Positions 20,685 through 34,162 of a stretch of 64,000 nucleotides of DNA are shown here, piece by piece. The translations under genes were made by a program, and so were the position numbers. This DNA is from Bromus sterilis. Its lineage: Eukaryota > Streptophyta > Magnoliopsida > Poales > Poaceae. The stretch lies in NCBI GenBank assembly GCA_950022295.1, contig OX465595.1, forward strand, positions 118,732,270 to 118,796,269. The letters run 5' to 3'. Within the stretch, counting starts at the first letter, position 1. Every line of letters starts with the position of its first letter. The notes below the pieces were generated by a model, which saw nothing but the letters and a program-made list of their open reading frames with translations, made no database searches and was not told where the DNA came from.

Positions 20685-22302
20685 TGATACGTCCAAAACG
20701 TATCTATAATTTCTGCTTGCTCCATGCCTCTTTTGTGTGATATTGCTATGATATTGATGAACTTCCATACACTTTTGATCATATTTGGACTAACCTATTA
20801 ACTCAGTGCACCCCAGTGCCAGTTCCTGTTTTCTGTTGTTTTTGTATTTCAGGCTTTCCCATTATTTAAAGTGCCAGAAAAATTCTGGGAAAAATATAGG
20901 AAAAATCAGTGTACGGGAACCTTCCAGAAGAGCCCTAGTGGGGCCAGAGGGGAGCCAAGGGTGGCCCAGGCGGCCACCCCCTAGGCCGCGCCAGGGGGGC
21001 GCTGGTCCACCTCTGGCTGCCCCCCTTCGCCTATTATTCCCCGTGACGAGAAACCCTCGGGGATGGAACCCTTTTTCGCGATCTCTCCTCTATTCCGCCG
21101 CCGCGCTTCCAAGATCAGGAGCACCAGGAGACCTCTTCCCGGCACCCTGCCGGAGAGAGGAACCACCTCCGGGAGCTTCTCCACCACCATGGATGCTTCC
21201 CGGATGAACCGTGAGTAGTCCACCTTGGACCATGGGTCTATGATCAGTAGCTATGTGATGTTCTCCTCCCCTCTTTGTTCTTCATGGTTTAGACCTCGTG
21301 AGCTGCCCTACATGATCGAGGCAAATATGTAATCTTTCTGCTGTTGCTATGCTGAGTTTGCTGGGATCCGATGGATTATGAGACTATGTTCAGATTGTGT
21401 TTGAGTAATATATTTGATTCTCCTCTTTTATATTTATGTTCTTGAGTAATTCTTGCATGTTCTCCGTTGTTGTTTATTGCTTTGGCCAAGTAGTAGGTAG
21501 TGACTCCAAGAGGGAGCGTTATGCATGATTGTGGGTTCATGCCCCCTGATGACTAGCTTGAGTGACAGAAACATGAGTCTAGGGGATGTGTTGTTGCCAC
21601 AAGGGAGAAAACAACGGTGCTTGTACTTGCGGGTGCAAGGATTGTCTACTTTACGCAAAGTTCTTTAATGCAGTTGTCTGTTGCTTTGAGTTTACACTTT
21701 GGGTGGGATTCGCAACTTAATACCAGCGAGATGTTCTGGATAGATATCTCAAGGTGGATGATTAGTAGGTAGATGCAGATGGATTTTGGTCTACTTGTCT
21801 TGGCGTACCGCCCAAGCTTTTGATCCTCTTCCTTTCTTTATAGCATAGTTAGCATTGGTTTGCGCACATAATCATGTCAATTGCCCATCTATAATTTGTT
21901 TACCTCGCATGGCTATTTTATCGTCGTTTGGGAGAGAGACATCACTAGTGAACATCATGGTACCCCGGTCCATATTCCTAACACTGTTTACACCTACTAT
22001 TTATTTACTGCTTTATTTACTTTTCTGTTGCTATCACTATCATTATTATCCTGTGCGTTTGATCCTTTGTGAACAACAAGGCCGGAGGGATTGACAACCT
22101 CTATGAACTCGTTGGGAACAAAGCTATCTGTTGTGTGTGCAGGTCCACGTCAATCGCCTAATTGCTGGCGCCGTTGTCACCTTCCTGTTGTTGCCAGAGT
22201 CCTACTGGAGACAAACCTTGGTATCTTCACCGAGGGAAATTTGCTGCTGTCTACATCTCAACCTTGCACTTTGGGTAACAAATGAGGCGCGAGAAGCCAT
22301 CA
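20685..22302 (+). repeat. 5' LTR of the pol-less Gypsy element
   Basis: 1,618 bp, TG...CA ends. It matches 31382-32814 plus 42121-42320, with scattered differences (three in the first 80 bases). By eye it is clearly more diverged than the Copia LTR pair, which agrees with the Copia being the later insertion. Confidence 0.9.
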
Positions 22303-22313
22303 AAGCTAATTTT

Positions 22314-22331
22314 TGGCGCCGTTGCCGGGGA
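22314..22331 (+). other. Primer-binding site of the pol-less Gypsy
   Basis: TGGCGCCGTTGCCGGGGA lies 11 bases after the 5' LTR. It is the standard minus-strand primer site of a large group of Triticeae Gypsy elements. Confidence 0.85.
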
Positions 22332-22465
22332 CTCCGCTCTTCAAGATAGGGGAGTTGCACACTATCTTTTATCTTTGATTTTTAGTCTTGTTAGTTTACT
22401 TTTCAGTTTTTGATTTAGTGTCCTTTATCAAAAATAAAAAATAAGTTATCTTGCTTGCTGCTGCT

Positions 22466-25400
22466 ATGGGTTCCTCCGAGAACACCAAGTTGTGTGACTT
22501 CGCTAGTCATAACAACAGTGACTTTATCTGCACTCCTATTGCTCCACCTTCCACTTCAGCACCTTCCTATGAGATTAAACCTGCTTTGCTGAACCTTGTT
22601 ATGAAAGATCAATTCTCCGGTGCTGGAGATGATGATGCTTTGCACTTAAATAATTTTGTTGAGCTCTGTGATATGAAAAAGTACAAAGAAGTAGTTTGTA
22701 AGGCCTGATATGCGGTACTGTTCCAGAACTAGGTGTGTCCACCTAGATCCGGGGACGAAGCACATATCGGTCCCACCGCGACATATGACAAAGCCATATG
22801 CCCCGGATTTCCAACATGATATCACAACATTACAGATACAAGGATACAACATCTCATACAATCGGCATACAACTGCCTCAAATACAATACAACAGCGGAA
22901 GATACATGTCTGGGTACAGACTACAAGCAAATGCCTAGTGGCAAAGAGAAAAAACATCGATCCCATAACCACACGGGTCCAGGCCCTCCGCCGGGATCCG
23001 CCTAACTAGTCGTCGTCGAGTCTCCACGTGAAACGTCGATCACCATACCTGTTGTCGATCAAGAACCCTGAAAAGAGTTTGGGGGTAGTATCATGAGTGC
23101 AGAAGTACTCACCATCCAACTGTAGTGGTCATCAGACCCAGCAAGGACTTCATCACTCGTCATTCTAGGAAAACTAGTAGTTTACGGTAAGGAAGGGGTA
23201 AGTGGTGAGGTTGCTGCCGCACTAGCATTTATGAAGTGGCTAACGATCTAGAGAGTAAGATAAGAAGCCAAGCATTCGATGACGAATCGCCTCCAACAAG
23301 TCTTGCTATCAACTACTACGCAAACATAACACCTATCCTATCCTTGTCCTCCTCTTCGCATCCCGACGAAGAAGAAGCAGTCAAGGCACACACACGTTGA
23401 TCAAGTTATATTAAGATTATCTCAGTTGTTATTGTTGTCTATGAACAAGGAGTAGGTCTCAATTCGTCCATAACCGTGGACACGGCTTCTCGAAAAGATT
23501 TAACCCTGCAGGTGTGTACCAACTTCCCATTACAAGGCTCCGCACGCACGTCCATCTCTCTCAGTTGCTACCCATTATAGGCAACCATTTTATGATTTAG
23601 TTCCAAGAGATCCGAAACGACAGGTCCCTCTAACTAACAACGAACAAAACCGAGTGGCCCCCGGGGAGTCGACACCCAATCCAAAAGCCGGCCACGCTCT
23701 CGGATCGGACTCTTCCGTACGTCTAAGGTCGGGAAATCACACCTGACATCAGGGGACCCCTAGCTCACCAAGTGTGGACCAACAGAGGAACTATGTCTCC
23801 GCTGGCCCGAGTTGTTTGAAAACTACTGGCAGCTGACCAGCACACACACGGTTTCAAATGGTAAATCAGCTTGGGCCACCACTAGAAATGCTTGAAGCTA
23901 GGTAGGTAAGAAAAGGGGACCCCATAAAATCCCACACGCAGTTAGGCACGCTCAGTCTTAAAACCAATACCCAGAACTCGGATCCTAGATGTAGTGGATC
24001 GCAAGCTCGCATCGTCTCCGAAGGTACCCGCGGAAGCACACAAGACGATAAACACTGGAAAGCAATCAACGAGCAAGCACTCTACCACTACGGGGCAACA
24101 CAAGATCAATAAGACATCACACGACACGGCAACGCGATACGGATCTATCGTCGATAACGGTTACTAACAGTTTAAGTGGGGTATCGGTCACACACGACGA
24201 ATACCGCACGTTTACAGTGGTTCAAGTTGCTTAGCTACAGGTGATCAACAAAGGTTGTTAACATGGCAACTCAAGCAAGCATGGCATAGCACACAAACAT
24301 GTCAGGAGTTGAAGCACAAAGTAAACTATCTATGCTAGTCAATTTAAGTGAGGCGCAACCTAAACATGGCATACACTAAGTGCTGCACGACAATTAAAAG
24401 ATTTGGTACTGTTCTGTCCTAAACCATATTTTAGGTTGGTTAACAACATCAAACAATAGCATAAACACAAATTACACGAAAAACTAATCAATTTACATAT
24501 AAAGAACACCCCAAACGGAGTTACGGTTAAAAAGATACAAGCAAAACAAGTTACGGGCACAATCTGCCAACATCACGAAGCACACTTTAGAGCAATGCAT
24601 AAACAAGATACTCAATGCAAACATGCTCAAAAATGACATGGAACTAAATTAGACATGACCGGGAAGGCATGGAAAAAACAATCATGCAAATAGGCATCAT
24701 ATATCAAAAGATATTAAGCAAACAACATGGCATCGGAACGTTACAGACTTAGAGAAAAACAGAGGTGGCTGTCAAAAACAGCGGGATAGCAACTTTGGAG
24801 CTCAATAACTATATGACCAGCAAGCATATCATGACAATGAAATACATATAATGTAAGTAGACATGATGCTTAACAATATGCAATTGTAATCACTCAATTC
24901 CAATAAACGGTCGCGACACACTCGTCGAGCGAAGTTGCAACAAAATATAAACAGCAGCACACTAACAGCAGGGTAGCTACTTTGGAGGAAGATACAATCA
25001 TGATGCAGCAAGAAATTATGGCATGTGAATGCATGAAACTGAAGTAGAAACAATGCTTAACGCAACGCAAAAGGAATCACTCAATTCCGACGTACGGTTG
25101 CAAAGCAACCGTCGCCCGAAGTTTCAACAAATTAACAGTTTCAGCAAGTTTAACAGCAGCAGTTGCAATTAACGATCTGATGCCTTGTTTAGCACACAAT
25201 TACACAACCAAGATGACCTCAAATGCAAATTCTCACAAAAGATGAATTGAAGTGCACACAATTCTAAGCAATTTTCCTTTTGGGCGCAGCGTCATCCGAG
25301 CTACGGTTTGATCGCAGATCTAATCGCAAAATAGCATCAACAGCAGTAATTTCTCCAGACTTGGCCAAAATCTGGAAAAAGGAAAAACAACAGGAAAAAA

Positions 25401-27898
25401 GGCACTGGGCCTCACCCATGGGCTCGGCCCATCTGCGGTGGAGAGGTCGTGGCCTGGCTGGCGGATCTGGCGCGGCTGGGCTGCGGTTCGGCTGGGCCTT
25501 GGAGGCCAGTTCGTGGGAGGTGGGCCGGCCCACGCGCGGCGGTTGACCGGTGGCGGTGGCCTCATTGCCGGCGATGGCGAGCGGCCGAGGCGGCGCAGGT
25601 AGAGGTCCTGCGAGGGTGCGCGGTTGCTGGGAGGCGGCGTCGACGGCGGGGTCCCGGCGCGGCGTCCCGTGGCGTCCAGGGAAGGGCGGCGCGAGCTCCT
25701 TTAGGCGCTAATTGCGGCGGCGGCCTGCATGGCTGGGAGAGAGAGAGGTTAGAGGGTGAGGGAGGAAGGAGGAAAGGAGAGAGCGGGAGGAGAGAGGCGC
25801 GGGAGAGGGGAGCCGGCGAGGCGCGGCTCGCCGTGGTCGTCGGGTGGCGGCCCGGCCGGAGCAGCGCGCACGGTGGGCGGTGGCGCCCTCGGGCTGGAGG
25901 TGGCTCGGGTGGCTTCCACGGGAGGAGAGAGAGGAGGGGCTGACGTGGCGCGCTCTCGGGCCGTCGGATCTCCAGATCTGACGGTCCAGGGCAGATTGGG
26001 CTAGGGTTTCAGGATTTTTGGGGCAAATTGGGCAAAATTGAGTTTTGTGAGGGGGTGGCTGCACATTTTTGGCTAGGGAAACCCTAGAAAGAGGTGGGAG
26101 TGTGGTGGTCTTTATATAGCCCAGGTGGCTGGCAGTTTGCAAAAACATCTCCGGTTTTTCTCCCGAGCGCGCGGTGCTCACGTTTCTGACCGTCGGGGGT
26201 CCGCAGTACCTCCGATTCGGGTAAAACTTCGAACTGCGCGATCAGCGCGTCGAGCCGGAGGCGTTCACCTCGCGTTGGAACCGCTCCTAGAACATTTTCC
26301 GGCGCGCTATAAAAATAACCCGTTTAATTATTAAACGGGGTTTCGTTCCGTTGGCTACGGTTGGTCTGGTGCGGGTTTTCGCGACGGTGATCAGGTGAAA
26401 CCCGGTGTCGCAAGGTCGAGTGTCAGGGTGGCAAAGGTCGGTCTCCGTCCGGTACGAGATAAGAGGGGGAAAACTAATCGTTGATCGATAAATCTGGGAT
26501 GCAAACACCGCAAACAAATCAGACAATCAAACAATTCACACCGAAAACAAATTTTTTAAATTTTGTCAAAACTGGGATTTTACATAGATGGTGATATTGT
26601 TAAGCTTAAGGTTTTTTCCTTTTTTCTTGAGAGGAGGAGGAAAAAACTGGTTCCAATCCTTGCCTAGGAATAGCATAGATTCTTGGGATAAGTGCAAGGA
26701 TGATTTTATTGGGAAGTACTATCCCCCTGGTAAGATTATCCAATTGAGGAGTAATATTATGAATTTTAATCAATTGGATAATGAACACGTTGCCCAAGCT
26801 TGGGAACGCATGAAATCTCTTGTTAAGAATTTCCCTACGCATGGTTTGACTACTTGGATGGTAATCCAAACTTTTTATGAAGGCTTGAACTTTACCTCGA
26901 GGAACTTGCTAGATTCGGCCGCGGGAGGAACCTTTATGTCAACAATGCTTGTTGCTGCCACAAGACTACTCGATGAGATGATGACCAACTATTCCCAATG
27001 GAACACCGAAAGAGCTCCAACAGGTAGGAAGGTAAACTCTGTCGAGGAGATCTCCTCCCTAAATGAAAAGGTTGACTTGATTATGTCTCTACTTACCAAG
27101 CAATCTCCTATTGATCCTCATGATGTTCCTTTAAATTCTTTGATTGCTCAAGATCAAGTAGATGTGAACTTTATCTCTAGAAATAACTTCAATAACAATG
27201 CTTATAGGAGTAATTTTGGTAGCAATCCTAGACCGTTCCCCTCCAACAACTATGGGAACAACAACACTTATCCTAGCACCAAGAACTCTACTTCTGAATT
27301 AGAGAGTATGCTTAAAGACTTCATCACTACCCAAAAAGCCTTCAACAAGAGTGTAGAGGAAAAACTAGACAAATTAGATAATCTCTCGTCGAAGGTAGAA
27401 AATTTAGCCCATCAAGTAGAATTTCTTAAAATTAGAACTTCTCCTCTTGAGGAGAGGAATGTCACTCCTATGAGCGCTATTCAAGTGCAAATTAATGAAA
27501 ACATTAGGATGATGGCTAAACTTAAAGAGAGATGGGCTAGAGAAAAGGAGGAAGAAGATAGAATTAAGAGCCTTCCTACACACCATAACGTTGCTACTAT
27601 CCAAGTTGTTGAGGATATCCAAACTCTTAGCACCCAATGCACCCCTAGTCCCGTAGGACCTATTAATGGTGATGCTATGACCTCAACCGTAGAAGAAGAA
27701 ACTCCTATGACTATAGAAGCTACCAAACAAGTGAGCCTAAAGGACACCACTACCACTTTACTTGATAGTAGTGACCTTGATTTTGATAATTGCACACTTT
27801 CTGAAGTTATTCGTTTCCTTCACAATATGTCTAGAGACCCCCACACTAGCAGACTTAATCTTGCCTTCACGGAGCATATCACTAATGCTCTTATTTAA
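22466..27898 (+). pseudogene. Gypsy gag, split by a reverse solo LTR
   Basis: The N-terminal part (22466-22691) includes YEIKPALLNLVMKDQFSG and ELCDMKKYKEV. After the 3.9-kb insertion, the capsid region resumes near 26590 and stays open to 27898. It has WDKCKDDFIGKYYPPGKI, VAQAWERMKSLVKNFPTHGL, VIQTFYEGL and LDSAAGG, the Retrotrans_gag signature of Athila-like elements. Asn-rich and coiled-coil-like segments follow (ESMLKDFITTQKAFNKSVEEKL). A frame disturbance near 26605 and the insertion prevent function. It would form the particle shell. Confidence 0.88.
22697..26584 (-). mobile_element. Reverse-oriented 3.9-kb solo LTR inside gag
   Basis: Read on the minus strand it begins TGTAAAATCCCAG (26584) and ends GGCCTTACA (22697). 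Flanks TAGTT (22692-22696) and TAGAT (26585-26589) are a TSD with one mismatch. A TATA box (TATATAA on the minus strand, 26112-26118) precedes a leader-like GC-rich region. It has no primer site, polypurine tract or pol segment. At 3,888 bp it is similar in size and layout to the Tekay-type LTRs but is a different family. Open frames at 25280-26181 are GC-rich noise. Confidence 0.82.
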
Positions 27899-27999
27899 GC
27901 TAGGGAGGAGAAGCTTAGGGTAGAAGCATACATACCTAGAAATCTAGAAGATGGTTGGGATCCTATGACTAAAATTAAGTTGAATAACTTCTCTTCTAT

Positions 28000-28395
28000 G
28001 CTTTATGTGATGTTGGAGCTAGTACCTCCGTTATGCCCAAAGGAATGTATGATATATTTGAATTGAAACCTTTTGATCCTTGTTCTTTTGGTGTTCGTCT
28101 TGTTGATTCTTCCGTAAAGAAACATTTGGGGAAGATCGATGATGTTCTTATCATTGTCAATGACAATTACGTTCCCGTTGATTTTACTATTATGGACATT
28201 GAATGTGAACCTTCTTGTCCAATTATTTTGGGACGTCCTTTTCTTCGCACCGTGGGTGCTGTTATTGATATGAAAGAAGGGATTATAAAATTCCTATTCC
28301 CTCTCAATAAAGGGATGGAACACTTCCCTAGAAATAAGATTAAGTTGCCTTTTGAGTCCGTCACACGGGCTAGTTATTTTCTTGATAAGACTTGA
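28000..28395 (+). pseudogene. Gypsy aspartic protease (retropepsin-like)
   Basis: The frame shows CDVGAS (28006-28023, the D-x-G-A catalytic motif in its plant-Gypsy form) followed by SVMPKGMYDIFELKP, then FTIMDIECEPSCPIILGRPF near 28185-28250. It is frame-shifted relative to gag near 27896-28000. It ends at a stop at 28393-28395, where pol of an autonomous relative would continue. Confidence 0.85.
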
Positions 28396-31381
28396 TCCTT
28401 TTTGCATTAAGCCTAGCTAATGGCTTTAAAGAAGCGCTTTCGGGAGGCAGCCCGCAACGAATTTAGGTTTTCCTTTTTGTTTTTATTCTGTTTTTAGTGG
28501 TTTTGATGATTGTTACTACTGTAGCAACATCATTGTATCTTTACTTTTCAAGCATTGTGCCAATTATAGCCTCATATGACAAGGGAAGTGAAAGTTGTGA
28601 CATGCTGTCCAGAAAACAGATTCTGTCCTCGTGACAGGAAAAATCATAGAAAAATCCCAGATCATATTTTTGAGCTGAATTTTTTACACAGCGTGCTCTA
28701 TAAAATCACGGAACTTTCGTATGTTCTGAGTTTTTTTATTTGAGTTGCAGAAGTATCCCTAAAAAATTCTTTACTACCTGCTGGTCTGTTTTTCACAGAT
28801 TCTGTCCTGTTTTGCCTTTCTTCGTTTTGCAAACCTTAAGCTTGCTTTTTCTTTGAATTTTTTTTTTGGAAATCTTGAGAAACAGTAGCTCTTCAAGAAT
28901 GTCCCTATTTCCAGTAGAGAAAAAAATATTTCATTATGGGTACTAACCTCGCTAATCAGATTATGATGAGTTATGTATTAAGGGAGTTTTCAAGTGTGCG
29001 AGGGAAGATGATAAAAGAAGATTCAGGAGTGTCAAACGCTCAATCTTGGGGATGCCCCCGTGCACCCCCACGAAATATTCAAGGAGACTCAAGAATCTAA
29101 GCTTGGGGATGCCCCCGTGCACCCCCACGAAATATTCAAGGAGACTCAAGAATCTAAGCTTGGGGATGCCCCCATGCATCCCCTTCTCCATCAACAATTA
29201 TCAGTTCGTCTTTCGTTCCACTATATTTTTATCACTTCATGCGTTATGTGCTATGCTTGGAGCGTCTTGATCTTTATTTCCTTTTTAGTTTTATTTAGCT
29301 TTGCTTGATGTTCATAACAAGTTAGAACCCAGCTTTCTTTGTGTGGGAGAGAAACACGCTCCACTTTCAAAACCTAGAACACATCATAGGATTCTTCATG
29401 CTTATCTTTGTTGTGTGTGTTCTTTATCTTTTTTGTAGCTGCTGTCATGTTTAACTCTTAGTTTTCATGCTTATCTTTTTAAGAGATTTTGTTTAATTTG
29501 TTGCTATAACTCTCTTGAGCTTTCATGTTTATCTTGTTTAGAGAGTTTGCCTGTTGCACTGAGTTGTGTGTCTTGAATTGAAGTAGGTAATTGAGGTTGC
29601 TATTCTTTTGTAGTAGTAACTTGCAATAGTTTTGAGGTATTGCTATGAGTAATGTTTGGACTTTTGGTGTCAAGAGCTTTATACTATTAGTGATAGATGT
29701 CGTATTTTGGGCAATCCGTGTTTATTTTCGAAAAACCTACAAAAAATAGTTGAGAACTTTAGCTACTAGATGGATCACTACTCTTTGGAGGGATCGAATA
29801 TTAGAGAACACTCACGTACCATGAGTCGAGGATGCGCAAGGATAACCAAACCCCCATACACTCCTCCTCGGGGTACTTGTCTCTCTGTGAACCTCCTTAT
29901 TAGATTGAGAGTTACCGATAATAAGTGCATGAGTTCTTCGGACTAATGTGAGTATTCGAAAGTTGACACTTCCACCTACCCATATTTTTCTAGCCTCTCT
30001 TGTGTCGTGCATTGCCTCCCTCTCACTCCGAGAGTTGGCGTCCACCTTCGTCGGTACATCCAAATCCTTGGCATGATACGCTCTGTCATCATAAACCCCC
30101 TTATATCCTTCCTCAAAACAGACACCATACCTACCTATCAAGTCATTTCCATAGCCTTTCTGAGATACATTGCCATGCAACATCCACCTTCTCATGACTT
30201 GATCTTCATGTCATACATGATTTTGCTTGATCGATGAGCTGCATGCTAGTTGGGCCTTGCCCCAATCATTGCTACATGACGCGCTAGTATCATTGCATAT
30301 CCTGCTACACAGGCAGAGGCATACATTTGCATACTTCATGATAGTTTCATTTTCTTTATGATGAGTACTTTTGTAAAGTGTGAAAGATCTTCTATACTTC
30401 TTGTAATATATAGAGTGTTGCCCCTAAAGTAAGGAAAAGATCCCAAAGAGGAAAAAATCAAAAGATCCCAAAGAGGACAAATGAGAGAAATAGAAAGAGC
30501 CATTGAGGCCACCAAAAAAATACAAAAAATAGAAAAAGGAGAAAAATAAATAAAAAGAGAGAAGGGGGCACACTACTATTCCTTTTGAGAGATCCACACT
30601 CGTACTCCATCTTATATCTTGTACTCCATAGAGATTATCATTCATGCATATAGCTATGTGGGGACCTTCACACTATAGAACTTGGCTTGTATATTCCAAT
30701 GATAAGCCTCCTCAAATGAGCTCTAGGTCTTCTTGAGCAAGCAAGTTGGATGCACCCCCACTAGTTCCATTTGAGAGCTTACCTTAGCTCATATGTGCAT
30801 CCGTTGCATGGCAATCCCTACTCCTCACATCATATCTATCATTTGGCCCTCTCGCCTATGATTGTCCTCTTTGATGTGAGCCCTTCACACCTTTTTTTTC
30901 TTCCTCCTCCATCATTTTTCTCTCTTTGCCATCCTAAGTGTCAACTTTCTTGCTTACACTCATCCATTGCATGAGTGCTCAAAATTTCAAAAAGGAGTGG
31001 ATCATTTTGACTTGTACCTAGCTAGTTGTCTGGGGATGCGTCAAGATAAGACTCCAAAGAAGACCAAGTGTGAACATTTAGTAGATTGAGTTCTCAACAC
31101 AAAAATACCTTTTTCTCGTATATCCCTATCCCCTTTCTTGCACGCAAACACCATTTGGAGACATTCGAGTCACGGACAGCGAGAGCTCTTGCACCTTTAT
31201 GTTCTTATGTTGCTTGTTTCAATGCTAATATAGACTCTTGCCTGTTATGACTTGAATTGAATTACATGCCTTGATTGCTTTACTTAAAAGTTCTTATATG
31301 GTTGGTAGCATGTCACCACAAAAATTATGTTTGTTATCATGTACCTACTCGAGGACGAGCAGGAATTAAGCTTGGGGATGT
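28396..31381 (+). other. Non-coding 3' internal region of the pol-less Gypsy
   Basis: About 3 kb with no reverse transcriptase, RNase H or integrase segment on either strand. It contains a conserved-looking pyrimidine/purine block (GAAGCGCTTTCGGGAGGC, about 28432-28449), a 57-bp tandem repeat (29045-29183), an A-rich purine block (30425-30570) and the polypurine tract CTTGGGGATGT (31371-31381). Confidence 0.7.
29045..29183 (+). repeat. 57-bp tandem repeat containing a PPT-like core
   Basis: Units start at 29045, 29102 and 29159. Two are full length and nearly identical and the third is partial. Each opens CTTGGGGATGCCCC, the same word as the genuine polypurine tract at 31371 (CTTGGGGATG). 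The repeat reads open on both strands for two units, but no domain is evident. Confidence 0.9.
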
Positions 31382-34162
31382 TGATACGTCCAAAATGTAT
31401 CTATAGTTTCTGCTTGCTCCATGCCTCTTTTGTGTGATATTGCTATGATATTAATGAACTTCCATACACTTTTGATCATATTTGGACTAACCTATTAACT
31501 CAGTGCACCCCAGTGCCAGTTCCTGTTTTCTGATGTTTTTGTATTTCAGGTTTTCCCATTATTTAAAGTGCCAGAAAAATTCCGGGAAAAATATAGGAAA
31601 AATCAGCGTACAGGAACCTTTTAGAAGAGCCCTAGTGGGGCCAGAGGGGAGCCAGGGGTGGCCCAGGAGGCCACCCCCTAGGCCGCGCCAGGGGGGGCGC
31701 CTGGGGCCCCCGGTCCACCTCTGGCTGCCCCCCTTCGGCTATTTATTCCCCGTGACGAGAAACCCTCGGGGACAGCACCCTTTTTCGCGATCTCTCCTCT
31801 GTTCCGCCGCCGCCGCGCTTCCAAGATCGAGAGCACTAGGAGACCTCTTCCCAGCAACCTGCCAGAGGGAGGAACCACCTCCGGGAGCTTCTCCACCACC
31901 ATGGATGCTTCCCGGATGAACCGTGAGTAGTCCACCTTGGACCATGGGTCTATGATTAGTAGCTATGTGATGTTCTCCTCCCCTTTTTGTTCTTCATGAT
32001 TTAGACCTCGTGAGCTGCCCTACATGATCAAGGCACATATGTAATCTTTCTGTTGTTGCTATGCTGAGTTTGCTGGGATTCGATGGATTATGAGACTATG
32101 TTCAGATTGTGTTTGAGTAATATATTTGATTTTTCTCTTTTATATTTATGTTCTTGAGTAATTCTTGCATGTTCTCCGTTGATGTTTATTGCTTTGGCCA
32201 AGTAGTAGGTAGTGACTCCAAGAGGGAGCGTTATGCATGATTGTGGGTTCATGCCCCTTGATGACTAGCTTCAGTGACAGAAACATGACTCTAGGGGATG
32301 TGTTGTTGCCACAAGGGAGAAAACAACGGTGCTTTTACTTGCGGGTGCAAGGATTGTTTACTTTATGCAAAGTTCTTTAATGCAGTTGTCTATTGCTTTG
32401 ATTTTACACTTTGTGTGGGATTCGCAACTTAATACCAGCGAGATGTTCTGGATAGATATCTCAAGGTGGATGACTAGTAGGTAGATGCAGATGGATTTCG
32501 GTCTACTTGTCTTGGCGTACCGCCCAAGCTTTTGAGCCTCTTCCTTTCTTTATAGCATAGCTAGCATTGGTTTGCGCATATAATCCTGTCAATTGCCCAG
32601 CTGTAATTTGTTTACCTCGCATGGCTATTTTATCATCTTTTGGGAGAGAGACATCACTAGTGAGCATCATGGTACCCCGGTCCATATTCCAAACACTGTT
32701 TACACCCACTATTTATTTACGTCTTTATTTACTTTTCTGTTGCTATCACTATCATTATTATCCCGCGTGTTTGATCCTTTGTGAACAACAAGGCCGGAGG
32801 GATTGACAACCTCTTGTTGGAAATATGCCCTAGAGGCAATAATAAAATGTTATTATATATATATTTCCACGTTCATAATTAATGTTTATATTTCTGTGCT
32901 ATAATTGCAATGACCCTGACTGTGAGATTCAGAAGAAAACTCATTTGCATGTGTGGAAATGTAAACACCAAGAGTTCCTGGTTTAGCCTCTAAGACCAGC
33001 TCATGTGCTAACTGATGATTACGTTTTCTTAATCATGGACATTGTTCTTGTAACAAGGATGTCAGTAGCAATGGGAACATATTGTTAGCAGAACAATGAT
33101 GTTGAACCGACCCCAGTATTGAATGATATACTTAGAGATCACATCGTAACTACGTTATAAGTCATATCATGAAATGTTTTCATATACGTAATTCCTTAGA
33201 CCATGAGAGTATCGAGTTGCTTCACACAGGAAGACATGCTTTGGTTCTTAGATGAATCCTCCCGTAAATGGGAAGTAGTAAAATAAGTTCTGGGTATGTC
33301 AGATGGTGTGGCTAGTGACTGTGATAGTTCAAGAATGGGATTTGCTCCTTCACGATGAAGAATATATTCACTTCGGGCCCACTCGGTATGATGGTATCCA
33401 TTATAGTCTGGCCAGACGCATTGTGATTCAGTCACGGGGATACCGGAATACGATAACGAGAAAATGGACAAACGAGCAAAGAGGATAACGAGTGGCTTGT
33501 GTTCAAAAGTTGTTACACATGGGTGCCAAACTTCTCTCCTCTAACTTTGTCATATATCGCGAAGCAAAGGGAATGGTACATGACTAAACATAATGGTTCA
33601 CTCGAAGTTTCTTCGTGTATGTGCGGGAGTCAACATGGGTGTCCATGGCTCCGCTGTTGATTATTGGCTATTGACAAAAGGCTGCTGACCTATGTCCGGA
33701 AGATGTTCTGAGTCATGTCCGCATTATACCGAACCTATTGGGTCACACACTTAACGAGTAGTAGTCTGTTAGAATACTAGTATGGTAGAAGGTTTAGTGG
33801 AAGCAAAGCAGAATAGTTCATACGGGTACCGGAAGTAGTTCCGGGGATTTATGAAATAGTTCATAAGGGCACCAAAAGTAGTTTTGGGTATTTAAGGATA
33901 TGTCGGGATCACTCTGGAGTAGTCCCAGGTAGTTCCGGAACATATGAAAATGGTAATGGGAAAGTTTACGATCAACCGGAATAGTTTCGGTGATCGGTGG
34001 ACAGCTTAAACAATATGTTGTGTTCACCGGACATAATAACCTTTGCCCGGATGGCTCCGAAACCCATTTAGATGGCTCCGGAACATTCGTTAGAGGTTCC
34101 GGAAGGTATTGGAAGTGCTCCAAAAGTGTCCAGAATGTCCCGAAACAGTCCCGGTAGGTCCC

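Noticed and set aside
25280..26181. Cluster of overlapping GC-rich open frames
   Set aside because: They lie in the leader-like part of the reverse solo LTR at 22697-26584 and show no conserved motif.
29081..29160. Possible CRISPR-like direct repeats
   Set aside because: There are only two full units without spacers, inside a plant retrotransposon; it is an ordinary tandem repeat.
28961..29308. Small repeat-containing open frames on both strands
   Set aside because: They result from the 57-bp tandem repeat (57 is a multiple of three, so frames stay open) and not from a gene.
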